From Roseateles sp. YR242 (GTDB lineage: Bacteria > Pseudomonadota > Gammaproteobacteria > Burkholderiales > Burkholderiaceae_C): a stretch of DNA of 64,000 nucleotides. Positions 34,469 to 43,373 of the stretch are shown here, in pieces. The notes under the pieces are model-generated. The model had not been told where the DNA came from and did no database searches. It saw only the letters and a program-made list of their open reading frames with translations. The stretch spans positions 118,245 through 182,244 of the forward strand of contig NZ_FOAV01000004.1 in NCBI RefSeq assembly GCF_900109745.1. The letters are read 5' to 3'. Both the position numbers and the translations under genes were made by a program. How positions within the stretch are numbered: position 1 is the first letter of the stretch; each line of letters starts with the position of its first letter.

Positions 34469-35974
34469 TTACGCGCGTTGCGGCTGGCGCGTCAATTCAT
34501 CGGCTTCCTCCAGGTAGCGTTGGCGCGCTTGCGGGTCACGCAGCTTGCGCGCCTGGAGTCGGGCCTGGCGCACGAGATCGGTGGCGCTGAAGCTGTCGCA
34601 TTCGGCAGCGGCATGGCGTGCCCAGAGCAGCAGGAAGGCACAGCGCTGATCGGCCGGAATCTGGGACTGGCGGCCCCGGCAGGCCTCCCACCGGTGGGCG
34701 GCCAGCGCGGCGTAGGAGTCGGCCTGCAGGGGCTGACCCGCCTCATCGGCGAGACGGCGCAGGGCGCTGAAGCGCAGCTTGCCGAGCGTGGCCAGGCGCA
34801 GCAGGAAGATGGTGTTGAGCAACGAGCTGCGGCCGAGTTGCCAGCGGGTGCAGATGGCGTCGCTGAGCAGCAGCCAGCGCAGTGCGTCCTTGATGCTGGC
34901 CTGCGTGCCCAGGAGCTCCGCATGGGCCAGTTGGCCGATCCCGTGGGCGAGATTGGCGGCGCAGATCTGCAGGGCATCGGGCAGGCCGGCGAGCGAGGCG
35001 CTGCGCAGGGCATCACCGAGGGTGGCAATGGCGGCTGCTGCCAGTGCCGTGTCCCCCTGCGCCAGGGCCAGTTCACGCAGCGCGATGCCCCGCAGGTTGC
35101 CGTGGTCGCAGCGCAGCGTGGGGTCGAAGGCCAGGGCCGCGGGGGGCACCTCGTCGAGGCGGGCGAGGGCGGCAGCGGGCTGGCCGAGGCTGCCGTACCA
35201 GTGCCAGGCGGCCAGGATGGCGATGCGGGCGTTGAGCTGCAGGCGCTCGGGCGCGGGCAGGCGCGGGTCGTTGAGCGTCTGGGAGAGGTCGCGCAGTTCG
35301 TCCTGGAGTGCGCCCCAGTCGCCCAGCCGGCGGGCGATGCGGGCGCGGCGCCAGCCCAGGGCGGCGACGGCAAGCGGGTCCTGCGGCGGGAGGTGGGGCA
35401 CCGCCTGCTGGAGGGCCAGGCGGGCCGGGTAAAGCTCCCCACGGTCCAGCAGGTGGTCGGCCCGCGCGAGCGCTTCGGTATAGGCCCAGGGGATGAGGGG
35501 GGTGGTCGCAGCGCCGGGGCCGGTGGCGAGGGGGCGTTGGCCGAGCCAGTCGGCCAGCTCGGACCCCTGGGCGTTGCCGCCAGTGTCCAGATGGAAGCTG
35601 CAGCGGGCCAGCACCGGTTCGTGCAGCCAGAAGGGGCCGCCGCTGGGGGTCTGGGCGGCGATGAGCGTCTGCAGAGGCGTGTTGCCCAATTGGGCCATCG
35701 CACGCCAGACCTGCGTGCGGTGCAGTTCCGCCATGCCGGCGATACGGGCGCAGAGGTCGGCCCGGCTGCAGGGGCTGTCCCGACGGGCGAAGCCTTCGTC
35801 ATGGGCCTGGAGCAGCGCGGCCAGCAGGCGGGGAAGCAGGCGGCTGCGCAGAACCGGCGCTTCAGGGCCGATGCGCAGACCGGTGCGGTGGAGCTCCACG
35901 CGCAGCGGATGGGCGTTGGTGTGGCCGGAGGAGGGGGCGGACGGGGAGGGGAAGGCGGAGGCGGAGGCGGGCAT
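34469..35974 (-). CDS. Unrecognised protein, possible DNA-binding N-terminus with helical repeats
   Basis: A protein of 501 residues from the ATG at 35974 that I do not recognise. Residues 1-20 are Pro/Ser/Ala-rich. Residues 25-130 (HPLRVELHRTGLRIGPEAP, then SRADLCARIAG and ELHRTQVWRAMAQLG) have the look of a winged helix, with strands and a possible recognition helix. From about residue 180 to the end it is a series of Ala/Leu-rich helices reminiscent of TPR-like repeats. This layout recalls AfsR/SARP or BTAD activators, but no motif is decisive. A longer open start at 36133 would overlap the divergent promoter and is less likely. Confidence 0.7.
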   Translation of the reverse strand: MPASASAFPSPSAPSSGHTNAHPLRVELHRTGLRIGPEAPVLRSRLLPRLLAALLQAHDEGFARRDSPCSRADLCARIAGMAELHRTQVWRAMAQLGNTPLQTLIAAQTPSGGPFWLHEPVLARCSFHLDTGGNAQGSELADWLGQRPLATGPGAATTPLIPWAYTEALARADHLLDRGELYPARLALQQAVPHLPPQDPLAVAALGWRRARIARRLGDWGALQDELRDLSQTLNDPRLPAPERLQLNARIAILAAWHWYGSLGQPAAALARLDEVPPAALAFDPTLRCDHGNLRGIALRELALAQGDTALAAAAIATLGDALRSASLAGLPDALQICAANLAHGIGQLAHAELLGTQASIKDALRWLLLSDAICTRWQLGRSSLLNTIFLLRLATLGKLRFSALRRLADEAGQPLQADSYAALAAHRWEACRGRQSQIPADQRCAFLLLWARHAAAECDSFSATDLVRQARLQARKLRDPQARQRYLEEADELTRQPQRA

Positions 35975-36148
35975 GGGCGCTGGATTGTGCGCGGAGCATT
36001 TTCCGTCGGGGAGGGGAGGTGCGTAACGAGCGTTACACGGGACTTCCATGGGAAGGAGCGGGCCGTGGCTGCGTTTTCTTGTGGAGGACGTATCAGGCCG
36101 GGCCCGCCACTTGCCTGATGACAGGCAAATCACCTTGAGGAGACTGAA

Positions 36149-37180
36149 ATGGTGGCGAATGAAGCCTGGTATGGCAGTGAGGTCGGTGGCCTGCGGATGG
36201 GCAGCGGTGCGTTGTCCGCCGTGTCCTGGGGCTCGGTGCTGGCGGGTGCTGCGGCGGCTGCGGCCTTGTCGTTGATCCTGCTGGTGCTGGGCACTGGCCT
36301 GGGCCTGGCGGCGGTATCACCCTGGGCGGGCGAAGGGGCCGAAGCGCAGACGCTGGGTGTGACCAGCGTGGTGTGGCTGGCGCTGACGCAGCTGGTGGCG
36401 GCTGGGGTGGGCGGCTATTTGGCTGGCCGCCTGCGGACACGTTGGCGCGACACCCACAAGGATGAGGTGCACTTTCGCGACACGGCCCATGGCCTGCTGA
36501 GCTGGGCCGTGGCCACCCTGTTCACGGCAGCCCTGCTGGGGGCCGCCATTACCGGGGTCCTGGGGGCGGGTGTGAAGGCCGCGTCCACGGTGGCCGGTGG
36601 CACGGCCGCCGTGGCAGCCGCTGGCGTGGCCGGCAGCGCCGATGGGGGCGGTGCGCTCCCGGCGGGTGCTGGCGAGCGCGGCCGTGGTGGGCGCGGGGCT
36701 CGAGACGAGGGGGGCTTCGATCTGGGCTATTACCTGGATGCCATGCTGCGGCAGGCCCCGGGTGCGACCACTGCCGGCTCGTCAGGTGCGGCCACGGGGG
36801 CCGCTCCCAACCCGGCGACGCTGCGGACGACGCCGGATGCCGGCACGGCCAGCATCCAGCCGGAGCTGTCGCGTCTGGTGATGCACGCGTGGCGGCAAGG
36901 TGGGACGTTGACCGCGGAAGACACTCAACAAGCAGGTGCGCTGGTGGCGCAACGCACGGGGCTGAGCCAGGCCGATGCGGAGAAGCGCGTGACCACCTGG
37001 CTGGAGCGTGCCCGTACGGATGCGCAGGCCGCGCAGACCCGTGCCCGCGAAGCGGCAGACACGGCGCGCAAGGTGGCCATGCAGACGGCGCTGTGGATGT
37101 TCGTGGCTTTGCTGGTGGGGGCATTCACGGCCAGCTGGCTGGCCACGGTGGGTGGCCGTCAACGTGACCTGCAGGACTGA
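36149..37180 (+). CDS. Ala/Gly-rich integral membrane protein of unknown function
   Basis: A 343-residue membrane protein. Three or four hydrophobic segments lie in the N-terminal half (about residues 22-55, 72-92, 112-150), and a further one at about 310-332. Between them is a long Ala/Gly/Thr-rich linker of about 160 residues with a helical segment (ARTDAQAAQTRAREAADTARK). The N-terminal pattern SWGSVLAGAAAAAALSLILLVLG is seen in a family of uncharacterised proteins. The ATG follows GGAG. Twelve bases after its stop a 23-codon gene begins, behind its own AAGGAG. Confidence 0.78.
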   Translation: MVANEAWYGSEVGGLRMGSGALSAVSWGSVLAGAAAAAALSLILLVLGTGLGLAAVSPWAGEGAEAQTLGVTSVVWLALTQLVAAGVGGYLAGRLRTRWRDTHKDEVHFRDTAHGLLSWAVATLFTAALLGAAITGVLGAGVKAASTVAGGTAAVAAAGVAGSADGGGALPAGAGERGRGGRGARDEGGFDLGYYLDAMLRQAPGATTAGSSGAATGAAPNPATLRTTPDAGTASIQPELSRLVMHAWRQGGTLTAEDTQQAGALVAQRTGLSQADAEKRVTTWLERARTDAQAAQTRAREAADTARKVAMQTALWMFVALLVGAFTASWLATVGGRQRDLQD

Positions 37181-37192
37181 AAGGAGACCAAC

Positions 37193-37264
37193 ATGCGATC
37201 GATTCTGTTGTATTTGCTCGGCGTGCCAATCCCCATCATTATTCTGATTGCGCTGATCCGGTAG
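37193..37264 (+). CDS. 23-residue hydrophobic peptide
   Basis: The sequence from ATG at 37193 to TAG at 37264 encodes 23 residues beginning MRSILLYLLG, continuing VPIPIIILIA and ending LIR. A near-perfect ribosome site (AAGGAG, 37181-37186) lies six bases upstream, and the peptide forms one transmembrane helix with an internal VPIPI kink. Sequences of this form recur as small proteins in proteobacteria, from memory. Gene order and spacing suggest cotranscription with the upstream membrane protein. Function unknown. Confidence 0.7.
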   Translation: MRSILLYLLGVPIPIIILIALIR

Positions 37265-37309
37265 GGCCTGCCCTTGAGAGCCTCCCGCCAGGGCTCCTCT
37301 ATGCAATGA

Positions 37310-37585
37310 GTCGCGGAACGCGCGCAGCGCCGTTCAAGCGGGGCTCTGGTTAGCGAAGAGGGCCACCGCCGGGCCGCCCCAAGGTGGCCCTTAGCCCCCT
37401 CGGGGGGCGGCTGGTCGGGCCCTAGGCCCGGCCAGCCGGGGGCACCATCATGTCGCGGAACGCGCGCAGCGCCGTTCAAGCGGGGCTCTGGTTAGCGAAG
37501 AGGGTCACCGCCGGGCCGCCCCAAGGTGGCCCTTAGCCCCCTCGGGGGGCGGCTGGACGGGCCCTAGGCCCGACCAGCCGGGGGC
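37310..37585. repeat. 134-bp direct repeat, two copies
   Basis: The segment 37310-37443 recurs at 37452-37585 with a few mismatches, separated by an 8-bp spacer (142-bp period). Each copy has the core gggccgccccaag and the hairpin gcccccTCGgggggc, and a second dyad at cgggccctaggcccg. The right end of copy 2 coincides with the TAG stop of dnaE2 (37585-37587). The core also appears at 13-49. No transposase was seen, so it may be a mobile REP-type element or a local duplication. Confidence 0.9.
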
Positions 37586-40500
37586 TAATGAAAATCCCTG
37601 CTCGCGGTTTGGAGGCGGCCTAGCAGGGGGGTCAGGTCTTCCAGGTGGCCTGCAATGAGGTTGCGTACTTCCCCCTTGCGCTGCCACTGTCCCCGTACTG
37701 CCAGCAGCCGTGCATGCAGCATCACCTGCCGCTGCCGCTCCCAGAGCTTGCGATGCACGATGACCTGCACGTCGCCGGTCTCGTCTTCCAGCGAGATGAA
37801 GATCGTGCCCTTGGCTGTGGCCGGCTGTTGCTTGACGGTGACGATGCCGCAGCCCCGCACCACGCGCCCGTCCGGCAGATCACTCAGCTCCGCCGCGCTC
37901 ATGAGCCGGCGCTGCTGTAACAGGGGCCGCAACAAGGACAGGGGATGGCTGCGCAGGGTCAGCCCCAGGGACGCATAGTCAAAGACGATGTCCTCACCCT
38001 CCGGCGCCTGTGGCAGCTCCAGAAAGTCTTCCTGCACCGGCGCCGCACGCAGCAGGGGCGGTGGCGCGTGTTGCGCCGCGGCGTCCCACATCTGCTGGCG
38101 GCGATGGCCGCTGAGGCTGGCCAACGCATCACCCGAGGCCAGCATGGTCATCTGCTGCTGGTTCAGCCCGGCGCGCCGCGCCACATCCTCGGCATCCTCA
38201 AAGAGCGCTTCCTCCCGCGCCCGCTGAATGGCGGTCGCCGAGGCTTGCTGAAGCCCCTTGACCAGCCGCAACCCCAGGCGCACCGCCTTCGGTGGCAGAT
38301 GGGCCGGCCGTGAGCGCGGGGCCGGGTCATGCCAGGGCTCCAGCGTGCAGTCCCAGTCGCTGTGCAAGACATCGGGCGGCAGCACCACCACGCCATTGCG
38401 CTTCGCGTCCTGCACCAGTTGGCTGGGGGAATAGAACCCCAAAGGCTGCGAATTCAGCATGCCGGCCAGGAACTCCGTCGGCCGATGGCACTTGAGCCAG
38501 CTGCTGGCGTAGACCAGCAAGGCAAATGAAGCCGCATGGGATTCCGGAAAACCGTATTCCGAGAAGCCCTTGATCTGCTCGAAGATCGACTCGGCAAATT
38601 CAAGCTGGTAGCCCCGCGCGGTCATGCCTTGCACGATCTTGTCGTAGTACTTCTGCAGCCCGCCTTTGCGCTTCCAGGCCGCCATCGATCGCCGCAGCCC
38701 GTCCGCCTCGCCGCCCGAGAACCCGGCCGCCACCATCGCAATCTGCATGACCTGTTCCTGGAATACCGGCACCCCCAACGTGCGCTCCAGCACCACCTTC
38801 AGTGCTTCGCTGGGGAACTCCACCGGCGCGAGCTTTTGCCGCCGCTGCAGATAAGGGTGGACCATGCCGCCCTGGATGGGCCCCGGCCGCACGATGGCCA
38901 CCTCGATGACGAGGTCGTAGAAGCAGTGGGGGCGCAGCCTCGGCAGCATGCTGCGCTGCGCCCGGCTCTCGATCTGGAAGACCCCGATGGTCTCGGCGCG
39001 CGAGATCATCTGGTAGGTCTCCTCGTCTTCCGACGGAATGTCGTGCAGGCCGAAGTGGTCGCCGTCGCGTTCACTGACCAGGGCCAGGGTCTTGCGCAAG
39101 GCCGTGAGCATGCCCAGGCCCAGGACATCGACCTTGAGCAGCCCCACCGCATCCAGGTCGTCCTTGTCCCACTCGATCACGGTGCGGTCCGGCATGGAGG
39201 CGTTCTCCACCGGCACCATGCGGGTGAGTGGCCCCTGCGTCAGCACAAAACCGCCTGGGTGCTGCGAGAGATGGCGCGGGAAACCCAGCAGGTCACGGGT
39301 GAGGTCCAGCAGCTGCCGCACCGCCAACTGCGTAATGTCCAGCCCCACTTCGGCCAGGCGCGCCGCGTCGATGTCCATGCCATCCCACCATTGGTGGTTG
39401 CTGCACAGCGCATCCAGTGCCTCCGGGTCGAAACCCAGCGCCTTGCCCACATCGCGCAGCGCGCTCTTGACCCGGTAGGAGATCACCACCGCCGCCAGCG
39501 CCGCACGGTCGCGGGTGTACTTGCGGTACAGATACTGGATGATCTCCTCGCGGCGCTCGTGCTCGAAGTCGATGTCGATGTCTGGCGGTTCATTGCGTTC
39601 CTTGCTGATGAAACGCTCGAACAGCACCTGCATGCGGGCCGGGTCCACCTCCGTCACGCCAGTGCAATAACAGACCACCGAATTGGCCGCGCTGCCCCGG
39701 CCCTGGCAGAGAATGCCCTGCGAGCGGGCGTATTCGACGATGTCGGCCACCGTGAGGAAGTAGTGCTCATACTGCAGTTCCTCGATGAGATCGAGTTCCC
39801 GCTCGATCTGCTCGCTGATGGCCGCCGGAATGCCGCCAGGCCAGCGTCGGCCGGCGCCTTCGTGCGTGAGGCGGCGAAGATGCGAGGCCGGGGTCTCGCC
39901 GTCGGGGACCACCTCGTTGGGGTAGCGGTAGCGCAGTTCACCCAGGCTGAAGTCACAACGCGCCGCCACCTGCAGGGTCTCGGCCAGCAGGTCCTCCGGA
40001 AAGCGCTGCCCCAGGCGGCTGCGTGCACGCAGATGGCGCTCCGCATTGCGGTCGAGCGCCTGGCCACAGTCGGTCAGCGGTTTGCACAACCGGGTGGCGG
40101 TGAGCACATCCTGCAGCGGCTTGCGGCTGCGCACATGCATGGTGGCATTGCCAACGGCCACCAGCGGGATCTCGGTCAATGCGCTGAGCTCGCGCAGCCG
40201 CACCAGGCGGATCTCGTCATCGCTGCGGTGCAGTTGGTCCACGCCCAGCCAGCAGCGGCCAGTGAAGCGGGTCAACAGCCAGCGCGCCAGCGCCATCAGC
40301 GGCGCCGGCTGGGCGAACCGGTCCGGGCAGGCCACCACCACGCAGTCGTCCAGGTCCTGCGGGCCGATGTCGCGCAGCGTGCAGCGGTAGGTGCCTTTCT
40401 CGCTGGCGCGGCGCAGGCGAGAGATGAGCTGGCACAGGTTGCCGTAGCCGTTGAGGTTGCAGGCCAGCACCACCAGGGTGAAGGCACATGGCGCCTCCTG

Positions 40501-40797
40501 CACCTCGAACTGGCTGCCCACCAGCAACTGCAGGCCGTGTTCCTTGGCCGCCACATGCGCACGCACCATGCCGGCCATGCTGCATTCATCGGTGAGGGCC
40601 AGGGCGCGGTAGCCCAAGGCCTTGGCGCGTTGCACCAACTCCTCCGGCCAGCTGGCGCCTTTCAGGAAGCTGAAGTTGCTGATGCAGCGCAGTTCGGCGT
40701 AGTCAGGCAGCCGCGCAGCGTCCGCATCGGCGGCGCCGTCGTCGATGGGGGGGGCGGATTCGGGATCCACAGGGAATTCCGGCGGCGGCTGGCTCAT
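37585..40797 (-). CDS. dnaE2: Error-prone DNA polymerase DnaE2 (ImuC)
   Basis: A 1070-residue C-family polymerase of the translesion type, the catalytic member of the ImuA-ImuB-ImuC mutasome. It has the PHP domain at the start (YAELRCISNFSFLKGASWPEEL), the palm with PDIDIDFEHERREE (catalytic acids) and the helix-hairpin-helix and OB region at the end, closing SRDFH. DnaE2 lacks the C-terminal tau-binding part of replicative DnaE1, consistent with its length. The start lies 15 bp from the imuB stop, on the same transcript behind the LexA box. The stop codon merges with the 134-bp repeat. Confidence 0.97.
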   Translation of the reverse strand: MSQPPPEFPVDPESAPPIDDGAADADAARLPDYAELRCISNFSFLKGASWPEELVQRAKALGYRALALTDECSMAGMVRAHVAAKEHGLQLLVGSQFEVQEAPCAFTLVVLACNLNGYGNLCQLISRLRRASEKGTYRCTLRDIGPQDLDDCVVVACPDRFAQPAPLMALARWLLTRFTGRCWLGVDQLHRSDDEIRLVRLRELSALTEIPLVAVGNATMHVRSRKPLQDVLTATRLCKPLTDCGQALDRNAERHLRARSRLGQRFPEDLLAETLQVAARCDFSLGELRYRYPNEVVPDGETPASHLRRLTHEGAGRRWPGGIPAAISEQIERELDLIEELQYEHYFLTVADIVEYARSQGILCQGRGSAANSVVCYCTGVTEVDPARMQVLFERFISKERNEPPDIDIDFEHERREEIIQYLYRKYTRDRAALAAVVISYRVKSALRDVGKALGFDPEALDALCSNHQWWDGMDIDAARLAEVGLDITQLAVRQLLDLTRDLLGFPRHLSQHPGGFVLTQGPLTRMVPVENASMPDRTVIEWDKDDLDAVGLLKVDVLGLGMLTALRKTLALVSERDGDHFGLHDIPSEDEETYQMISRAETIGVFQIESRAQRSMLPRLRPHCFYDLVIEVAIVRPGPIQGGMVHPYLQRRQKLAPVEFPSEALKVVLERTLGVPVFQEQVMQIAMVAAGFSGGEADGLRRSMAAWKRKGGLQKYYDKIVQGMTARGYQLEFAESIFEQIKGFSEYGFPESHAASFALLVYASSWLKCHRPTEFLAGMLNSQPLGFYSPSQLVQDAKRNGVVVLPPDVLHSDWDCTLEPWHDPAPRSRPAHLPPKAVRLGLRLVKGLQQASATAIQRAREEALFEDAEDVARRAGLNQQQMTMLASGDALASLSGHRRQQMWDAAAQHAPPPLLRAAPVQEDFLELPQAPEGEDIVFDYASLGLTLRSHPLSLLRPLLQQRRLMSAAELSDLPDGRVVRGCGIVTVKQQPATAKGTIFISLEDETGDVQVIVHRKLWERQRQVMLHARLLAVRGQWQRKGEVRNLIAGHLEDLTPLLGRLQTASRDFH
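37588..37588. other. Junction of repeat and dnaE2 coding sequence
   Basis: The first base after the dnaE2 stop codon, read leftward into coding sequence, marks the exact edge of the repeat: repeat copy 2 ends at 37585 within the stop codon. The stretch 37265-37309 before copy 1 holds no gene. Confidence 0.5.
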
Positions 40798-40812
40798 GGC
40801 GGGGGCCCCGCA

Positions 40813-42186
40813 TCAGGCGTAGATGCCGTGCAGATACCAGGCGCCACCCCCACCGGCCAGGCGCTCCTGGAAGATGGCCAGCACACCGGCGTTGTCGTTC
40901 ACTGCCACCCAGTAGTCGCGCAGGACGTTGCGGTGGCCGGCCTGGGCCTGGGGCGTATCCACGGGGGTGGGGCCGGGGGCGCCGGGCAACCGGTCCCACC
41001 AACCGCCTTCCACCCGGTCCGGACCGATCAGCAGCGTCAGCGCGCCCTGGTAGTGCGGGCATTCATTTCGCACCGCCAGCTTCAACGGCTCATCCAGCAG
41101 GAAGGCCGGTTCGGGCGTCTGGGGCGATGCGCAGGCGCGCGGCCGGCCGCCCCGCTTTGGCGACGCGGGGTCGGACGGCTGCCAGCGTGTCATCCATTCC
41201 ATCCGGTGCTCATCCACCAGCGCCGGCTGCAGCACCCGCGCCGGACCTAGCCGGGCGGCGATGCGTTCCAGCGTGAGGTAGAGCGTCTCGCCGGTGCGGA
41301 TCTCATCAGGCAGCAGCGAGGCGCTGTCCTCCACCAGCGGTTGCACATCCAGGGCTTGCAGCCTCAGTTCCCCCACAGGGGCCAGCAACTGCGTCTTGGC
41401 CAGGTGTTCCGCCAGCAGGCGACAGAAATGCTCCAGCTCGCGGATGGGTTCGGCAGTGCGTACCGTCAGGTGGCCATGGTCACCAATCTCACGGGCGCGC
41501 ATCGAGTCATGCATCCAGTGCAGAGTGAACCCGGTGGCGCCTGCATGGCGGGCCGCCAGCCAGCCGCACAACTGCATCAGCAAGGGGCGCGCGCTCATCA
41601 GCAGGGCGGGCGCACGGTCTTCACGGCTGGGCAGTTCCAGGCGTGCATGGAAGTCCTCCGGCAGCGCTTCCCAGCCATGCACCTCGGGCCGCAAGCCATA
41701 GGCCTGGTCCAGGGCCGCCAGTACACCGGCCCCGAATCGGCGACTGATGCCGCCGCGTGGCAGGCCACGCAACTGACCGAGCGTGCGCACACCCGCGCGG
41801 CTGAGCGGCTCCGCATGGGCCGCGGCGGCACTCAGGGCTTCCAGCGGCAGGGGGTCCAGCACGGCCTGCAGCAGCCGGTCGCCCAGGTCGGTGACCCCAC
41901 AGCGCGCCAGCACCAGCGCCGCGTTGGCGGTGGAGGCCCAGCCGATGCGGCACACGCCCAGGTCCGGTGCCTCGTCGGCCAAACGGGCCTTGAGGGCGTT
42001 CAAGCCTCGGAACAGGCGCAGGCTGGCGGCGACTTCCATCACCACCGCATCCTCCATCCGGGCCACCCGTGGCGTGAACTGCAGGCACCACACGGCCAGC
42101 CCCCGCAGGGCGTCGGGCGAGACCACGAAGGGCGCCTGCGGGTCCTCAGAAGGAGAGGGTGGAAGAATCAGGGCGACCCACAGCAT
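40813..42186 (-). CDS. imuB: Translesion mutasome subunit ImuB
   Basis: A 457-residue Y-family polymerase relative that bridges DnaE2 to the beta clamp and lacks catalytic activity. The N-terminus MLWVALILPP starts the Y-family fold, but the acidic metal-binding residues are not seen (LRGLAVWCLQFTPRVA sits where the palm begins), as known for ImuB. The little-finger region follows, then a C-terminal segment ending WYLHGIYA, the conserved end needed for mutasome function. The start has AAGGAG seven bases upstream. It overlaps imuA by 41 bp in another frame. Confidence 0.95.
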   Translation of the reverse strand: MLWVALILPPSPSEDPQAPFVVSPDALRGLAVWCLQFTPRVARMEDAVVMEVAASLRLFRGLNALKARLADEAPDLGVCRIGWASTANAALVLARCGVTDLGDRLLQAVLDPLPLEALSAAAAHAEPLSRAGVRTLGQLRGLPRGGISRRFGAGVLAALDQAYGLRPEVHGWEALPEDFHARLELPSREDRAPALLMSARPLLMQLCGWLAARHAGATGFTLHWMHDSMRAREIGDHGHLTVRTAEPIRELEHFCRLLAEHLAKTQLLAPVGELRLQALDVQPLVEDSASLLPDEIRTGETLYLTLERIAARLGPARVLQPALVDEHRMEWMTRWQPSDPASPKRGGRPRACASPQTPEPAFLLDEPLKLAVRNECPHYQGALTLLIGPDRVEGGWWDRLPGAPGPTPVDTPQAQAGHRNVLRDYWVAVNDNAGVLAIFQERLAGGGGAWYLHGIYA

Positions 42187-43111
42187 GGTGGAGCTCCTTG
42201 GCGGCAGGGAGGGCGGACCCAGACGACGGCGTGGGCGCTGACGTGGCGGCGATGGGGGTGGCGAGTGTGGTGGCGTGTGCGGATGCGCCTGGGGCCAGCG
42301 ACGTAGCCTCGCCGACCGCGATGGCGTTGGTGGTGGCGTTCGTAGTGGCTGTTGTTGGGCGCTTTGCCGGTGTCCGCTGCCGCTGGGCCCGCAGGTCGCT
42401 GGGGTGCATCACACGGGGTGTCAGCACCAGCTCCAATCCCCCGGGGATGGAGGGCAGCACCACTGGCTGCTCATGGGCCGGGCCCTTGCGCTTGAGCAGG
42501 GTCACCTGCAATTGCCAATCCACATCCACGTCCACCGCCACCCGCAAGGGCGCGGGAGAGGGGTCATGGCGGGCCTGTATCGGCCGGAACAGGAAGACGG
42601 GGCCATCAAACGACTGCGCCAGCACCTGCAGCCGGCGCAACTGCTCCGGCGCCGCCTGCGGCAACCAGGCCAGCACCGCGCCGGCCGCATTGGACTTGAT
42701 CAGTTGTTCTGTGCACCACAGCCGCTCGGAGGTTGCCTGGGCCTGGATCCACACCAGTTGACGTTCACCCAGTCCCAGATGCATCAGGCCGGGCAGATGC
42801 GGACGTTTGGGTGCTCCCACCAGCACCACGGCGGCGCCGTCACTCACCACCTCGCGCAGGGCCGGACCGATCAGCCGCCATTCGGCCAATGAAAACTGCG
42901 GCTGCAGGATTTCGGTGATCTGGCGCGACGGCCATCCACCGTCCGGCAGTTCTGCATCCAGGGCCGGAAAACCGCTGGACCAGGCGGTGTTGCAGGAACG
43001 ACCCATGGCATCACCCCGCCACAAGGCCTCCGCCACGTTGGCGGGCAGCGGCATGACATCCGGCCGGGCGGCATTCTGCGAAGGGGACAGCAGTCCAGGC
43101 TGGGCGGACAT
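42146..43111 (-). CDS. imuA: SOS mutasome protein ImuA
   Basis: A 321-residue RecA-like protein that accompanies ImuB and DnaE2 in damage-induced mutagenesis. Residues 45-75 have the characteristic SGFPALDAELPDGGWPSRQITEIL, and the central domain is RecA/SulA-like. The last 90 or so residues form a Thr/Ala-rich tail (TTATTNATTNA) that is poorly conserved and overlaps the imuB start. The ATG at 43111 is 11 bp from the LexA operator and has no visible ribosome site; a TTG at 43120 is nearer still. This very short leader is unusual. Confidence 0.93.
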   Translation of the reverse strand: MSAQPGLLSPSQNAARPDVMPLPANVAEALWRGDAMGRSCNTAWSSGFPALDAELPDGGWPSRQITEILQPQFSLAEWRLIGPALREVVSDGAAVVLVGAPKRPHLPGLMHLGLGERQLVWIQAQATSERLWCTEQLIKSNAAGAVLAWLPQAAPEQLRRLQVLAQSFDGPVFLFRPIQARHDPSPAPLRVAVDVDVDWQLQVTLLKRKGPAHEQPVVLPSIPGGLELVLTPRVMHPSDLRAQRQRTPAKRPTTATTNATTNAIAVGEATSLAPGASAHATTLATPIAATSAPTPSSGSALPAAKELHHAVGRPDSSTLSF

Positions 43112-43122
43112 GATTAGCAAAA

Positions 43123-43142
43123 TACTGTATGGGGATACAGTA
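43123..43142 (-). promoter_or_regulatory. LexA (SOS) box
   Basis: TACTGTATGGGGATACAGTA is a perfect dyad with the CTGT-N8-ACAG core of the E. coli-type LexA operator. It lies 12 bp upstream of the imuA ATG and overlaps a likely minus-strand -10 (TATACT, 43139-43144), so LexA binding would block the promoter. It explains SOS induction of the imuA-imuB-dnaE2 cassette. Confidence 0.95.
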
Positions 43143-43373
43143 TATGGGGCAGTTCTGGCCGCAAAAGTAAGTGGGCCTCACGCGGCCATGGCCATGCGGC
43201 GTTTGTCACCTTTCTGAGTGAATGGCCGTGATCGATAAGCGAACGGGCGCATTTCCTGGCGGTTTTGACGTCAAAGTGTTCGCTGCGTGACGCAAAACCC
43301 GTGATTAGAGTTGGTGAACCAGCGCCGCCTGTCTTGAAAAAGGCCTGACGCGCATAATCTAGGTAATAACCCT

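Noticed and set aside
38536-41250. 904-codon plus-strand open frame antisense to dnaE2 and imuB
   Set aside because: The composition is that of reverse-complement GC-rich code, with no ribosome site and no family features. dnaE2 and imuB on the other strand are definite.
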